DNA of 53,275 nt, taken from the NCBI GenBank assembly GCA_023422775.1, contig JAFAGM010000009.1:1-53275 (forward strand). The letters run 5' to 3'. This document shows, one piece after another, positions 8,625 to 17,942 of the stretch (positions are counted from its first letter, which is position 1; the number at the start of each line of letters is the position of its first letter). The position numbers and the translations under genes are program-made. The notes beneath the pieces are model-generated. The model ran no database searches. It had not been told where the DNA came from and saw only the letters and a list, made by a program, of their open reading frames with translations. The stretch is from Pseudomonadota bacterium (GTDB lineage: Bacteria; Pseudomonadota; Alphaproteobacteria; Rhizobiales; Xanthobacteraceae).

Positions 8625-9665
8625 TCATCGGACATCGGCAGCCTCGGCATTGGGCATGGACGCGGGGGCGGCGCAGGACTTTCGCACCATCAACTGCGGC
8701 TCCATCACGGTGGTGGTTCCAGGACCGAGACGGGTACCGGCAATGCGCTGGGCCAGCAGGTCGAGCGCCGTCTCGCCCATGGCGCGCACCGGTTGCGCGA
8801 CCATGGTGAGGCGCGGCGCGACCGCCTCCGCCCAGGGGAGGTCGTCGATCCCGATGATCGAGATGTCGTCCGGGCAATTGAGACCGAGTTCGGCGGTGGC
8901 GCGCAGCACGCCGATGGTCATCAGGTTGTTGGCCGTGAAGATCGCGGTTGGTCTTTGGTCGCCGCGCAACAGCTGAAGCGCGGCTTCATAAGCGGACTGC
9001 TCGCGGAAGCCGGCGTCCCTCACCAAAGCGGGGTCGTAAGCGAGGCCGGCGGCCAGCAGCGATTCCCGATACCCCTGCAGACGATCCGCCGCGGTGCGGA
9101 CGGTGTTCGGACCATTGATCAGCGCGATGCGCCGATGGCCGCAGCCGATCGCATGGGAGGTGGCCTCATAGGCGGCGCGGTGATTGTCGAGCACGACCGC
9201 GTCGTAGCCGAGCCCCTCCATGGCGCGGTCGACCAGCACGACCGGCATTTCGAGTGCGGCAAGCAGGGCCGCGCGGTTCATCGATGCGGTACCCGTCGGC
9301 GCAAGGATCAGGCCGTCGATGCGCTGCGAACGCAGCATCCGCAAATGGGTCTCCTCGCGCTCGGTGATCTCGTTCGAATTGCACAGGATGACGGAGAAGC
9401 CGCGCGCGGCGGCGGCAAGCTCGATGGCCTCGAAGAGCTCGGAAAAGAACGGATTGGTGATGTCGGCGACGATCAGGCCCAGCAGCCCGCTGGAACGCTT
9501 GCGCAGACTGCGCGCGGCAGCATCGGGCGCATAGCCCAGCTTGTCGACCGCGGCGCGCACCCGCGTCAGAAGCTCGGGGCTCACCCTGGCCGGATTGTTG
9601 AGGGCGTTGGAGACGGTGGCCACTGACACGCCTGCAAGCTGAGCCACGTCGCGGATGGTCGCCAT
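8625..9665 (-). CDS. LacI-family transcriptional regulator
   Basis: The product is 346 residues from ATG 9665. The helix-turn-helix and hinge are classic: 'ATIRDVAQLAGVSVATVSNA' at the very N-terminus, then 'LGYAPDAAARSLRKR'. A periplasmic-binding-protein-like effector domain follows ('LGLIVADITNPFFSELFEAI', 'GIDDLPWAEAVAPRLTMV'). I prefer this start to the 12-codon longer frame because LacI proteins begin at this motif. It is transcribed in the same direction as the sugar operon that follows and is divergent from the ABC transporter operon. LacI-type palindromes occur just upstream of both. It probably represses both units until a sugar effector binds. Confidence 0.94.
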   Translation of the reverse strand: MATIRDVAQLAGVSVATVSNALNNPARVSPELLTRVRAAVDKLGYAPDAAARSLRKRSSGLLGLIVADITNPFFSELFEAIELAAAARGFSVILCNSNEITEREETHLRMLRSQRIDGLILAPTGTASMNRAALLAALEMPVVLVDRAMEGLGYDAVVLDNHRAAYEATSHAIGCGHRRIALINGPNTVRTAADRLQGYRESLLAAGLAYDPALVRDAGFREQSAYEAALQLLRGDQRPTAIFTANNLMTIGVLRATAELGLNCPDDISIIGIDDLPWAEAVAPRLTMVAQPVRAMGETALDLLAQRIAGTRLGPGTTTVMEPQLMVRKSCAAPASMPNAEAADVR

Positions 9666-9675
9666 CGGCGCCTCT

Positions 9676-9689
9676 TTGAAACGATACAA
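9676..9689. promoter_or_regulatory. Candidate LacI-family operator upstream of the regulator gene
   Basis: TTGAAACGATACAA is an imperfect dyad (10 of 14 positions symmetric) centred on CG, the usual centre of LacI-family operators. It lies 10 bases upstream of the regulator start codon, suggesting autoregulation. Inferred by pattern only. Confidence 0.45.
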
Positions 9690-9774
9690 TTCAAGAATCA
9701 CATTTCTTCATTATGATCATATTCGCAAGCAAAAAATCGGGATTGATACCTGTTTTGATCTGTGAAAGATTGAT

Positions 9775-9787
9775 TTAAACGTTTTAA
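9775..9787. promoter_or_regulatory. Candidate LacI-family operator upstream of the ABC transporter operon
   Basis: TTAAACGTTTTAA contains the perfect dyad AAACGTTT centred on CG. It lies about 85 bases before the first permease gene, in the 206-base divergent region between the LacI gene and the transporter. A separate 10-bp palindrome, TATGATCATA, lies at 9712-9721. No convincing -35/-10 pair was found near either. Confidence 0.5.
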
Positions 9788-9871
9788 CGACAAGGCGCAT
9801 GACAACGTCGCCGATGAGTGGGAGGGAGCGTTGGCTCACAGCAGCACGGGTGCGAATACGGTGGTCCGGCC

Positions 9872-10813
9872 ATGACGGGCTACGCACTTCGCCGTGTGCT
9901 TTCGACCGTGCCGGTCTTTATCTTCGTGGCGCTGTTCGTGTTTTTCCTGCTGCGCATCACGCCGGGCGATCCGGCCATCATGATTGCCGGCGACCAGGCG
10001 ACCTCGGCGCAGATCGAAACCATTCGCGACCAACTCGGGCTCAATCGCCCGCTGGTCGATCAGTTGATTGCCTGGGCAGGCCAGTTGCTGCGCGGCGATC
10101 TCGGACGCTCGGTGTTTTCCGATATTCCGGTAAGCCGCCTGATCGGCCAGCGACTGGAACCGACGGCGATGCTGGCGCTGGTTTCGATCGTGTTTGCGAT
10201 CGTGATCGCGTTGCCGCTCGGCACGCTGGCTGCGGTGCGCGCCGGCGGCCTTGCCGATCGCGTCGTGATGGCCTTCGCGGTGCTCGGCTTTTCCTCGCCC
10301 GTGTTCGTGATCGCGTTTCTGCTGGTCTACGTGTTCGCACTCAGCCTCGGCTGGTTTCCGACCCAGGGTTACGTGCCACTGTCGCAAGGCGTCCTCGCCT
10401 GCCTGCACAGCCTGATCCTGCCGGGCATCGCGCTGGCGCTGCTGTACGCCTCGCTGCTGGCGCGCGTGACGCGCGCCAGCCTGCTCGAGGTGCTGTCGGA
10501 AGATTATATTCGCACCGCGAACGCCAAGGGGCTGATGCCAGCGCGCATCACCATCCGCCACGCGCTCAGCAATGCCGCGGTGCCGATCGTCACGGTGATC
10601 GGCATCGGGATGGCAGCGCTGCTCGGCGGCGTGGTCGTGACCGAGACCGTGTTCAATATTCCGGGACTCGGACGGCTCGCCACCGACGCCATCCAGCGCC
10701 GCGACTATCCGGTGGTGCAGGGCCTGATCCTGGTGTTTTCCGCGGTGTATGTCGTGATCAACCTTCTCGTCGACCTAAGCTACGTGCTGTTCGATCCGCG
10801 GGTCCGGTACTGA
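9872..10813 (+). CDS. ABC transporter permease, DppB/OppB type
   Basis: The product is 313 residues from ATG 9872 ('MTGYALRRVLSTVPVF'). It has about six membrane helices, the N-terminal 'LLRITPGDPA' motif of DppB-type permeases and the EAA-like loop near 'SEDYIRTANAKGLMPARI'. It ends 'LSYVLFDPRVRY', the normal closing of this family. The stop codon overlaps the next permease's ATG by one base. An upstream ATG at 9818 in the same frame would add 18 residues unlike the family, so it is rejected. It is the first gene of a five-gene importer operon divergent from the LacI gene. The family moves di/oligopeptides, nickel and in some bacteria sugars. Confidence 0.93.
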   Translation: MTGYALRRVLSTVPVFIFVALFVFFLLRITPGDPAIMIAGDQATSAQIETIRDQLGLNRPLVDQLIAWAGQLLRGDLGRSVFSDIPVSRLIGQRLEPTAMLALVSIVFAIVIALPLGTLAAVRAGGLADRVVMAFAVLGFSSPVFVIAFLLVYVFALSLGWFPTQGYVPLSQGVLACLHSLILPGIALALLYASLLARVTRASLLEVLSEDYIRTANAKGLMPARITIRHALSNAAVPIVTVIGIGMAALLGGVVVTETVFNIPGLGRLATDAIQRRDYPVVQGLILVFSAVYVVINLLVDLSYVLFDPRVRY

Positions 10814-11709
10814 TGTCGATGGCAGGCAGCACCATCATCGATACGGCCGCCGCCGTGCATGGTCGCCCCGGCGCCGCTCGCAGGACTGCGTCGTTCCTCG
10901 CGAAACACCCGGCGATCCTGATCGGCGGCGCGGTGCTGTCGCTGTTCGTCGTCGTTGCACTGCTGGCGCCGTACGTGCTGCCGGATCCGGTGCGGATCAA
11001 TCCCCTGCAGCGCCTGCGTACGCCGAGCCTGCAGAACCCCTTCGGCACCGATCAATTCGGACGCTCGACGCTGTCGCGGACGCTGAACGGCACGCGGATC
11101 TCGCTGACCGTCGGCATTCTCGTGGCAATGGTGACGACTGCGGTCGGCCTTCTGTTCGGCCTGCTGGCAGGCTTCCTGCGCCGGGCCGACAACGTCATCA
11201 TGCGGCTGATGGACGGCATCATGGCGATCCCCGGCATTCTTCTGGCGATCGCCTTGATGTCGCTGTTCGGCTCCAGCATCCAGAACGTGGTGGTGGCGAT
11301 CAGCATCGCTGAAATCCCGCGCATGGCCCGCATCGTGCGCAGTTCGGTGCTGGTGATTCGCGAGCAGCCCTATATGGAGGCGGCCGTCACCAACGGGACC
11401 AGGCTGTCGCGGCTGCTGTGGCGGCACGTGCTCCCCAATATCGCCGCGCCGGTCATCGTGCAGGCGACTTATGTGTTCGCCTCCGCCATGATCGTGGAAT
11501 CGGTGCTGTCGTTCCTCGGCGCCGGCACGCCGCCGACGATTCCGAGTTGGGGCAACATGCTGGCCGAGGGCCGCCAGTACCTGCAGCGCGCGCCGTGGAT
11601 GATCGCATTCCCCGGCGCCTGCCTCGCGCTGCTGGTGCTCACCGTCAATGTACTCGGCGACGCCTTGCGCGACGCGCTCGACCCGCGCCTGTCGCGGTCA
11701 CGGCGCTAG
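10813..11709 (+). CDS. ABC transporter permease, DppC/OppC type
   Basis: The product is 298 residues. A cytoplasmic N-terminus leads into TM1 ('AILIGGAVLSLFVVVALLAP'), followed by the characteristic 'NPFGTDQFGRSTLSR' loop of OppC/DppC permeases. The EAA loop is near 'YMEAAVTNGTRLSRLLWRH', and the conserved 'VESVLSFLGAGTPPTIPSWG' lies near the C-terminus. It pairs with the preceding DppB-like subunit to form the membrane pore. Start ATG 10813 overlaps the previous stop by one base, which indicates translational coupling. Confidence 0.93.
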   Translation: MSMAGSTIIDTAAAVHGRPGAARRTASFLAKHPAILIGGAVLSLFVVVALLAPYVLPDPVRINPLQRLRTPSLQNPFGTDQFGRSTLSRTLNGTRISLTVGILVAMVTTAVGLLFGLLAGFLRRADNVIMRLMDGIMAIPGILLAIALMSLFGSSIQNVVVAISIAEIPRMARIVRSSVLVIREQPYMEAAVTNGTRLSRLLWRHVLPNIAAPVIVQATYVFASAMIVESVLSFLGAGTPPTIPSWGNMLAEGRQYLQRAPWMIAFPGACLALLVLTVNVLGDALRDALDPRLSRSRR

Positions 11710-11718
11710 GAGACGGCG

Positions 11719-12728
<1,010 letters not shown>

Positions 12729-12732
<4 letters not shown>

Positions 12733-13736
12733 CCGCTGCGCTCGAGGTCGATCGGCTGACCAAGCACTTTGCGTTTCGTCGCGGTCTGTTCGGTGGCGAA
12801 GGGGCGGTCCGCGCCGTCGATAGCGTCACGTTTTCGCTGGCGCAGGGCGAAACGCTGGCGCTGGTCGGCGAATCCGGCTGCGGCAAGTCCACCGTGGCGC
12901 GGCTGGTGCTTCGGCTGACCGATCCGACGTCGGGCAGCATCCGCCTGAATGGCGAGGACATCACGCGCACGGCAGGCGAAAGCCTGCGCCGGGCTCGCCG
13001 CAACGTGCAACTGGTGTTTCAGGACCCGTTCGCCTCGCTCAACCCGCGCATGACCGCTCGCCAGATTGTCGCCGAGCCCCTGATCAACTACGGCGCGGTC
13101 GATGACGCGGCGTTCGGCCGCCGGATCGAAACGCTGTTTGATTGCGTCGGCCTGGCGCGACATCACTGGGAACGCTTTCCGCACGAATTCTCAGGCGGCC
13201 AGCGGCAGCGCCTGGGTATCGCGCGCGCATTGGCGCTCAATCCTGCGGTGGTAGTTGCGGACGAGCCGGTCGCGGCGCTCGATGTCTCGATCCAGGCGCA
13301 GATCCTCAATCTGCTCGCCGACCTCAAGCGCGACCTGGGGCTGGCCTACCTGTTCATCAGCCACGACCTGAGCGTCGTGGAATTCATCAGCACGACGGTT
13401 GCGGTGATGTATCTCGGCACCATCGTCGAAATCGCCTCCCGCGATGCGTTCTTCAGGAATCCGCGGCATCCCTATGCACGCGCCCTGCTGGACTCCGTTC
13501 CGGTCGCTCATCCGAGCCGGCGCGGCCGGCGTGCATTGCTGCAGGGAGAGATTCCGAGCGCCAGCGCGCTGCCGTCCGGGTGCCGGTTTCGAACGCGGTG
13601 TCCGATGGCGACGGCGATCTGCGCCGAGCAGCCACCGCCGCTCGAGGAGAAGACTGACGGTCACCGGGTGGCTTGCCACCATGTCGAGCGACAGAAATCC
13701 GCACCAGCCAACAATGCAAACGACAAAATCGTGTGA
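12729..13736 (+). CDS. ABC transporter ATPase, DppF/OppF type
   Basis: The product is 335 residues from ATG 12729, overlapping the previous stop (ATGA). It has Walker A 'GESGCGKST', the signature 'FSGGQRQRLGIARAL', Walker B 'VVVADEPVAALD' and the switch His in 'ISHDLS'. The C-terminal oligopeptide extension with 'GCRFRTRCPMATAIC' is present. It is the second nucleotide-binding subunit of the importer. The DppD and DppF types normally work as a heterodimer. Confidence 0.94.
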
Positions 13737-13750
13737 GGGGAGAAGCCACA

Positions 13751-15301
13751 ATGAACAGATCTCTGGGAATGATCATCGCAGCCGCACTGGCCGCTACGGC
13801 CGTGCCGGCCTGGGCGCAAACCACCTTGAAGGTACGGCCCTTCGGCGATCTCAAGACCATCGATCCGATGGTGACGTCGGACTACATGGTCCGCAATCAC
13901 GGCTACATGGTCTACGACACCCTGTTTGCCCAGGACGAGAAGGGCGCCATCAAGCCGCAGATGGTGCAAAGCTTCGCCACCACGCCGGACGGCCTGACCT
14001 GGACGTTCGTGCTGCGCGACGGCCTGAAATTTCATGACGGTGCGCCCGTCACCGCCGCCGACGTCGTCGCCTCGCTCAAGCGCTGGGGTCAGCTGGATGG
14101 CCTCGGCCAGCAATTGACCGCGCACACCGCCTCGCTGGAGGCCGTCGACGCCAGGACCATAAAGCTCACCCTTCGGGATCGCTGGGGACTGGTGCTTGAG
14201 GCGCTCGGCAAGCCGAGCTCCATGGTGCCGTTCATCATGCCCGAGCGGATTGCCAAAACGCCGACCAACGAGGCGGTGAAGGAGCCGATCGGCTCCGGCC
14301 CGTTCATGATGAAGCGTGACGAGTGGTCGCCGGGCTCGAAGGTCGTCTACGTCAAGGCGCCGACCTACGTGCCGCGACAGGACCCGCCGAGCGGTCTCGC
14401 CGGCGCAAAGGCGGCGAATGTCGATCGCGTCGAATGGGTGATCATTCCCGACGCGCAAACCGCGCTCAATGCGCTGCAGGCCGGCGAGATCGACATCTTC
14501 GAAGAGATTCCACCCGACATGATGACGCTGCTGAAAGGCAATGCCAAGGTGGGCATCGCAAAGCTCGCCGCGCTGCAGGGCGTGATGCGGCTCAACCAGG
14601 CGATCCCGCCGTTCAACAATGCCAAGCTGCGCCAGGCGATGCTCCATTTGGTGGATCAGGAGCATTTTTTTTTTTATTATTTGGAGTACACCTAGATCTA
14701 CACCAGTTGCCCCTCGTTCTACATGTGCGATTCGCCCTACTTCACCAACGCCGGCTGGCCGAAGCCGGACATCGCCAAGGCGAAGCAGCTCGTGAAGGAA
14801 AGCGGCTACGACGGATCGCCGATCGTGCTGCTCGATGCCACCGAAACGGCGCTGCATCCGCAGACCTTGGTGGTGGCGCAGGCGATGCGCGATATCGGGC
14901 TGAACGTCGACTACCAGGCGATGGACTGGCCGACGCTGTCGACGCGGCGCGCCAGCAAGAACCCGATCGGGCAAGGCGGCTGGTCCGCCTTCATGTCGGG
15001 ACCGGCGGCGCCGGACATGTTCGAGCCGGTCGGCCATCTGGCGCTGCGTTCGAACTGCGAAAAAGCCTGGTTCGGTTGGCCGTGCGACGAAGCCATCGAG
15101 AAGCTGCGGGCGGAATTCACGATGATTCCGGACCTCGAGGGCCGCAAGGCCAATGCGCGTGCGGTCCAGCTGCGGGCCGTCGAGACCGTGCCCTATGTCC
15201 CGGTCGGACAGTTTTACCTGGTCCGGGGCTATCGCAAGGATCTCACCGGATTGCTCAGCGCGGGCGTCCCGGTCTACTGGAGCGTCGGCCGCGGCAAGTG
15301 A
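13751..15301 (+). pseudogene. Solute-binding protein (SBP_bac_5, DppA-like) with in-frame stop
   Basis: A signal peptide (MNRSLGMIIAAALAATAVPAWA) is followed by a family 5 extracellular solute-binding domain ('DLKTIDPMVTSDYMVRNHGY', 'ALRQAMLHLVDQE'-like region). The frame is interrupted by TAG at 14693-14695 and then continues in the same frame with good family character ('PSFYMCDSPYFTNAGWPKPD') to 15301. Full length would be 516 codons, normal for the family. The stop lies in a patch of about 30 bases, 14665-14695, with 11 consecutive T and low-complexity AT sequence, quite unlike the surrounding GC-rich code; the patch keeps the expected length. Either a real mutation or an assembly/base-calling defect. 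It is the only binding protein of this operon, so the point decides whether the importer works. Confidence 0.8.
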
Positions 15302-15995
15302 CCGGCGGCACGTCGAAGGCGGCATCGCCGCTTCGTTGAGTGGGCGCCGGCAATCCAGCCGGTTGCCCCATATCCGGGCGGCCATGACCGGGGGCGCATT
15401 GCCAAAATATCGAAAACAACCCCATGCAAAGTAGCCGGCAGCCGCCGGCATCCGACAAGGCGATTTGACACGTCGGGCAAATCAGGGGCATTCTTTCACT
15501 ATTCCGCAATCCTCCATGCGCCCGTCGCCCCGCAATAGCGCGCGCGCCGGCCGCGATTGCAGCCGAACAATCCTCACCCACCATTGGAATTGCACCGGAC
15601 CGCGACGGCGTGCCCCCGCTGATGCCAGGCGGGATGTTCGGCATGGATGCGATTGCGGAGCGAAGGCGGATACAGGTGTTGTTGGGTGAGGCGCGGAAGC
15701 TGCTGTTGAAGATCAAGTGAGTGGGTTGCGCAAATGGCGCGTCATCTGCAACCGAGCCACTCATTCTGTCTGATCAAACGTCAATATTGCAGCGTCGCTT
15801 CGCGGAGCGCGATATCGGAGCAAAGCATCGCCAGCCGCGTGTCATCAAGCACAGATCGTGTTTCCGCCTCCTTGTTCGATCCTCCTGGCGCGGTCCGGCA
15901 ATGTAGTACGCGATCAGCGCTAATGGGTCAGGGTTCTCGATTTGTCCGCCCCATTTTCCATTCAAGCCCCCTTTCTCAACGCACCGAATGGTGTA
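15302..15995. other. Gene-poor stretch with a short gene fragment
   Basis: This 694-base gap shows no complete gene. An open frame (15469-15720) ends in 'MDAIAERRRIQVLLGEARK...' and looks like the tail of a small protein; it has no good start and the upstream part looks like repeat debris. The rest (15721-15995) shows no convincing gene or repeat; a frame open on the minus strand has no family resemblance I recognise. Confidence 0.45.
15647..15720 (+). repeat. Diverged 74-base direct repeat, copy 1 (tail of a small coding sequence)
   Basis: These bases, ending at a TGA stop, match 17468-17541 at about two thirds of positions over 74 bases without a net gap. The translations are related: 'ERRRIQVLL' here and 'ERRQIQVLL' in copy 2, both ending in a Lys next to the stop. 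The two copies flank the winged-helix/nucleotidyltransferase pair in direct orientation. Alignment was done by eye. Confidence 0.5.
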
Positions 15996-16044
15996 CTGTC
16001 CTCTGTCCCAGGACAGCGGACACGCGTCCTGGGACAGAGGACAG
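15996..16044. promoter_or_regulatory. 19-bp perfect inverted repeat, probable operator of the downstream TA-like pair
   Basis: CTGTCCTCTGTCCCAGGAC (15996-16014) and its exact reverse complement (16026-16044) are separated by 11 bases and end 11 bases before the ATG of the winged-helix gene. Seven GTCC/GGAC half-sites start at 15998, 16005, 16011, 16018, 16026, 16032 and 16039, i.e. every 6-8 bases, and extend through the loop. AbiEi-type antitoxins are known to bind inverted repeats ahead of their own operon, which fits. A terminator is unlikely as no T-run follows. Confidence 0.75.
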
Positions 16045-16055
16045 AGGTTTATTCG

Positions 16056-16616
16056 ATGAAGGGTCAAGACATTGTCGTATTACTCAAGCTCGCGAGCTTG
16101 GAACTGACCAAGCATGGGCCGAGTGATGAAGGAAGTTCCTACCGCGAACACTCCTATTCCGTTCGTGGGCTAGAAGCCGCTCTCGGAATCAGCAAGACCG
16201 AAGTCAACGCCTCAATCAAGCGATGCATCTCGTCGGGCCTTGCTATCAAAGAACCACGCACAGGACGGCCAGTACCCAATCGACGCAACCTCTACAATTT
16301 CATTATCCACGGACTGAAGTTCGTCTATCCAGCCAAACCCGGTGCAATGACACGAGGAATTCCAACCGCATTTGCGGCCCCCCCTTTAAAAAATCTACTG
16401 ATCAGCGGAGGCAACTACATCTACGTCTGGCCTTACGCGAGCGGCAAAACGATGGGGCAATCCGTAGAACCGCTATTCAAGAGCGTACCGGAGGCAGTCA
16501 AAAAGGATGATCGCCTGTATGAATATCTGGCACTTGTCGATGCGATTAGGCTTGGAAACCAGCGAGAAGCCGGTCTTGCAACTGAACGTCTTTCAGAAAG
16601 GCTTTTGAAGAAATGA
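16056..16616 (+). CDS. Winged-helix DNA-binding protein, probable antitoxin of an AbiE-like pair
   Basis: The product is 186 residues from ATG 16056. Residues about 34-62 ('SYSVRGLEAALGISKTEVNA', then 'IKRCISSGLAIKE') form a helix-turn-helix of winged type, MarR-like in feel. The rest has no domain I can name. The stop overlaps the ATG of a nucleotidyltransferase gene (ATGA, 16613-16616), so the two are translationally coupled. A perfect inverted repeat just upstream suggests autoregulation. AbiEi antitoxins have the same order and a winged N-terminus, but I cannot claim true AbiEi homology. Base composition is lower in GC than the flanking core genes, consistent with transfer. A longer frame from 15942 would run through the inverted repeat and is rejected. 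Confidence 0.75.
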   Translation: MKGQDIVVLLKLASLELTKHGPSDEGSSYREHSYSVRGLEAALGISKTEVNASIKRCISSGLAIKEPRTGRPVPNRRNLYNFIIHGLKFVYPAKPGAMTRGIPTAFAAPPLKNLLISGGNYIYVWPYASGKTMGQSVEPLFKSVPEAVKKDDRLYEYLALVDAIRLGNQREAGLATERLSERLLKK

Positions 16617-17314
16617 CGACCGTAAAAGGTCAATTGCTTCATATGCTGGAAACCGTGGCGAACGCGTTAGGAGACGATCTTCGCGAACGGCTGGTGTTTG
16701 TCGGCGGCTGCACCACGGCCCTTTTCATTACCGACGAGATTGTGCTCGAATCCGTTCGCGCAACTGACGATGTGGATCTTATTGTTGACCTCGTCGGACG
16801 TGCGCAATGGGCTGAACTGCAAGATCAATTACGCAAAAAGGGTTTCGCTGAATCCCCGGATGACAACGTCATTTGCCGGATGCGGCTTGGCGACCTCAAG
16901 GTCGATTTCATGCCCGATGACGAAAGTATACTTGGCTTTAGCAATCGCTGGTACGCCAAAGGCATAGAAACCGCCGTCACGTGTTCTCTTACCAGTGTGC
17001 TAGGCATCAGGCGCCTCACACCCGAGCTGTTCGTCGCGACAAAACTGGAGGCATATCTCGGCCGCGGCGACAATGACCTCCTGGGGAGCCGCGACATGGA
17101 GGACATTCTTCTCATTGTCGACGGCCGGGACGAACTCGTGGCTGAGATTCAACAGGCGGATGACAATGTTTGCCATTTCATCGCAGAGCAGTTCAAGGCG
17201 TTGCTGAACGATGAAGCTTTCGAACATTTTCTTGAAGGCAACATCAACGGACCCCCAGGCCGCGTCGATATTGTGCGAGAACGCTTTGCTGCGATAAGCG
17301 AGCAGCCCGCATGA
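16613..17314 (+). CDS. Nucleotidyltransferase, AbiEii/AbiGii toxin-like
   Basis: The product is 233 residues. The nucleotidyltransferase fold is indicated by 'VFVGGCTTALF' (G31, G32) followed by 'TDDVDLIVD' (D53-x-D55) and a third carboxylate in 'KVDFM' (D98). Further on, 'ELFVATKLEAYLGRG' and 'SRDMEDILLIVDGR' (near residues 137-170) match the Lys/Asp motifs of AbiEii-type proteins. The first motif has Cys where GG[S/T] is usual. AbiEii/MenT-type enzymes transfer nucleotides to tRNA or other acceptors and arrest growth, giving phage defence or plasmid stability. The gene overlaps the upstream regulator by 4 bases. Target and activity are not visible in sequence. Confidence 0.8.
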   Translation: MTTVKGQLLHMLETVANALGDDLRERLVFVGGCTTALFITDEIVLESVRATDDVDLIVDLVGRAQWAELQDQLRKKGFAESPDDNVICRMRLGDLKVDFMPDDESILGFSNRWYAKGIETAVTCSLTSVLGIRRLTPELFVATKLEAYLGRGDNDLLGSRDMEDILLIVDGRDELVAEIQQADDNVCHFIAEQFKALLNDEAFEHFLEGNINGPPGRVDIVRERFAAISEQPA

Positions 17315-17337
17315 GCGTAGTGATATGCCAGGATGGA

Positions 17338-17386
17338 GCAGTCCCGGATGTCGCTGCGCTCATCCGGGCTACGCTTGCCCAAGACA
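17338..17386. repeat. Dispersed palindromic repeat (cccggatg...catccggg type)
   Basis: The arms 'cccggatg' and 'catccggg' with a short spacer form a hairpin followed by 'ctacgcttgccc'. This is a repeat type common between genes in Bradyrhizobium and relatives. It lies just after the nucleotidyltransferase stop and could act as a transcript end. Confidence 0.55.
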
Positions 17387-17467
17387 GAGAGCCCGGCCAC
17401 TTAAGCCGGTCGCAAAGTCTAACGATAGCAGCCCCCTTCCAAGTGAGACCAATCGCGTTCACCAGGG

Positions 17468-17541
17468 ATGAGATCGTCGAGCGGAGGCAGATTCAGGTGT
17501 TGCTGGTGAAGCGCGGAGGGCTGCTTGAGTACATGAAGTGA
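17468..17541 (+). repeat. Diverged 74-base direct repeat, copy 2
   Basis: Partner of 15647-15720 (about 50 of 74 bases match by eye). Both copies end exactly at a TGA stop and lie in direct orientation on either side of the TA-like pair. Confidence 0.5.
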
Positions 17542-17558
17542 TTGGCCTCGCTCGCCAC

Positions 17559-17942
17559 TTACGCCGCGGTCAACTTGCGAGCCCTCTTCGCTCGCACCGG
17601 CACCCTGCTTTCGACTGAAAACCCGACATTCAGCGCCCGCATGATGGTGGCTATCGTTTCGAAACGCGGCTTGGCACCCGGTGCCAGCGTCTTGTAGAGG
17701 CTTTCGCGACCGAGACCGGACGCCTTCGCAACCTCCGCCATGCCGCGCGCCTTGGCCACGTCACCAAGCGCCTTGAGCAACACGCCGGGGTTTTCGTCGC
17801 GGGCTGCGAGCGAAAGATATTCCGCAATCGCTTCCTCGCTATCCAGATAGTCAGCGACCTCGAATGGCGCGTAAGTGACCTTTGCCTTCGCGCTTCGCTT
17901 TACGTTTTCCTTTACATTTCCCTTGGCTTTGGCCTTCTTCAT
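17559..17942 (-). CDS. HigA/TIGR02684-type addiction module antitoxin, toxin partner decayed
   Basis: The product is 127 residues from ATG 17942. After a Lys-rich N-terminus it reads 'FEVADYLDSEEAIAEYLSLA' and 'ALGDVAKARGMAEVAKASGL' with 'GRESLYKTL', the standard helix-turn-helix of the addiction-module antidote family. In this family the toxin gene lies immediately upstream and overlaps by ATGA; here only a broken toxin tail is left at that position. The long Lys/Ala N-terminus is unusual and the true start might be a little downstream. A longer frame to 18047 is only the decayed toxin read in another frame. Confidence 0.85.
   Translation of the reverse strand: MKKAKAKGNVKENVKRSAKAKVTYAPFEVADYLDSEEAIAEYLSLAARDENPGVLLKALGDVAKARGMAEVAKASGLGRESLYKTLAPGAKPRFETIATIMRALNVGFSVESRVPVRAKRARKLTAA

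Larger units (their letters stand above)
17311..17541 (+). other. Short open frame of doubtful coding status (REP debris plus gene tail)
   Basis: A 76-codon frame begins at an ATG overlapping the nucleotidyltransferase stop (ATGA). Its first third is translated from a dispersed palindromic repeat ('cccggatgtcgctgcgctcatccggg' core, about 17343-17370), and its last 25 codons are the diverged copy 2 of the gene tail also seen at 15647-15720. The frame looks like a chance junction of the two rather than a third operon gene. Confidence 0.4.

Noticed and set aside
14665..14675. Run of 11 T as a possible intrinsic terminator
   Set aside because: No GC-rich stem precedes it and it lies in the middle of an otherwise continuous coding frame.
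13661..15451. Minus-strand open frame of 596 codons
   Set aside because: Antisense to the solute-binding protein gene, which has clear family motifs and a signal peptide; no motif on this strand.
15996..16044. The 19-bp inverted repeat as a terminator of the preceding region or as transposon ends
   Set aside because: No T-run on either side; it lies directly before a start codon and there is no second pair of ends further away.
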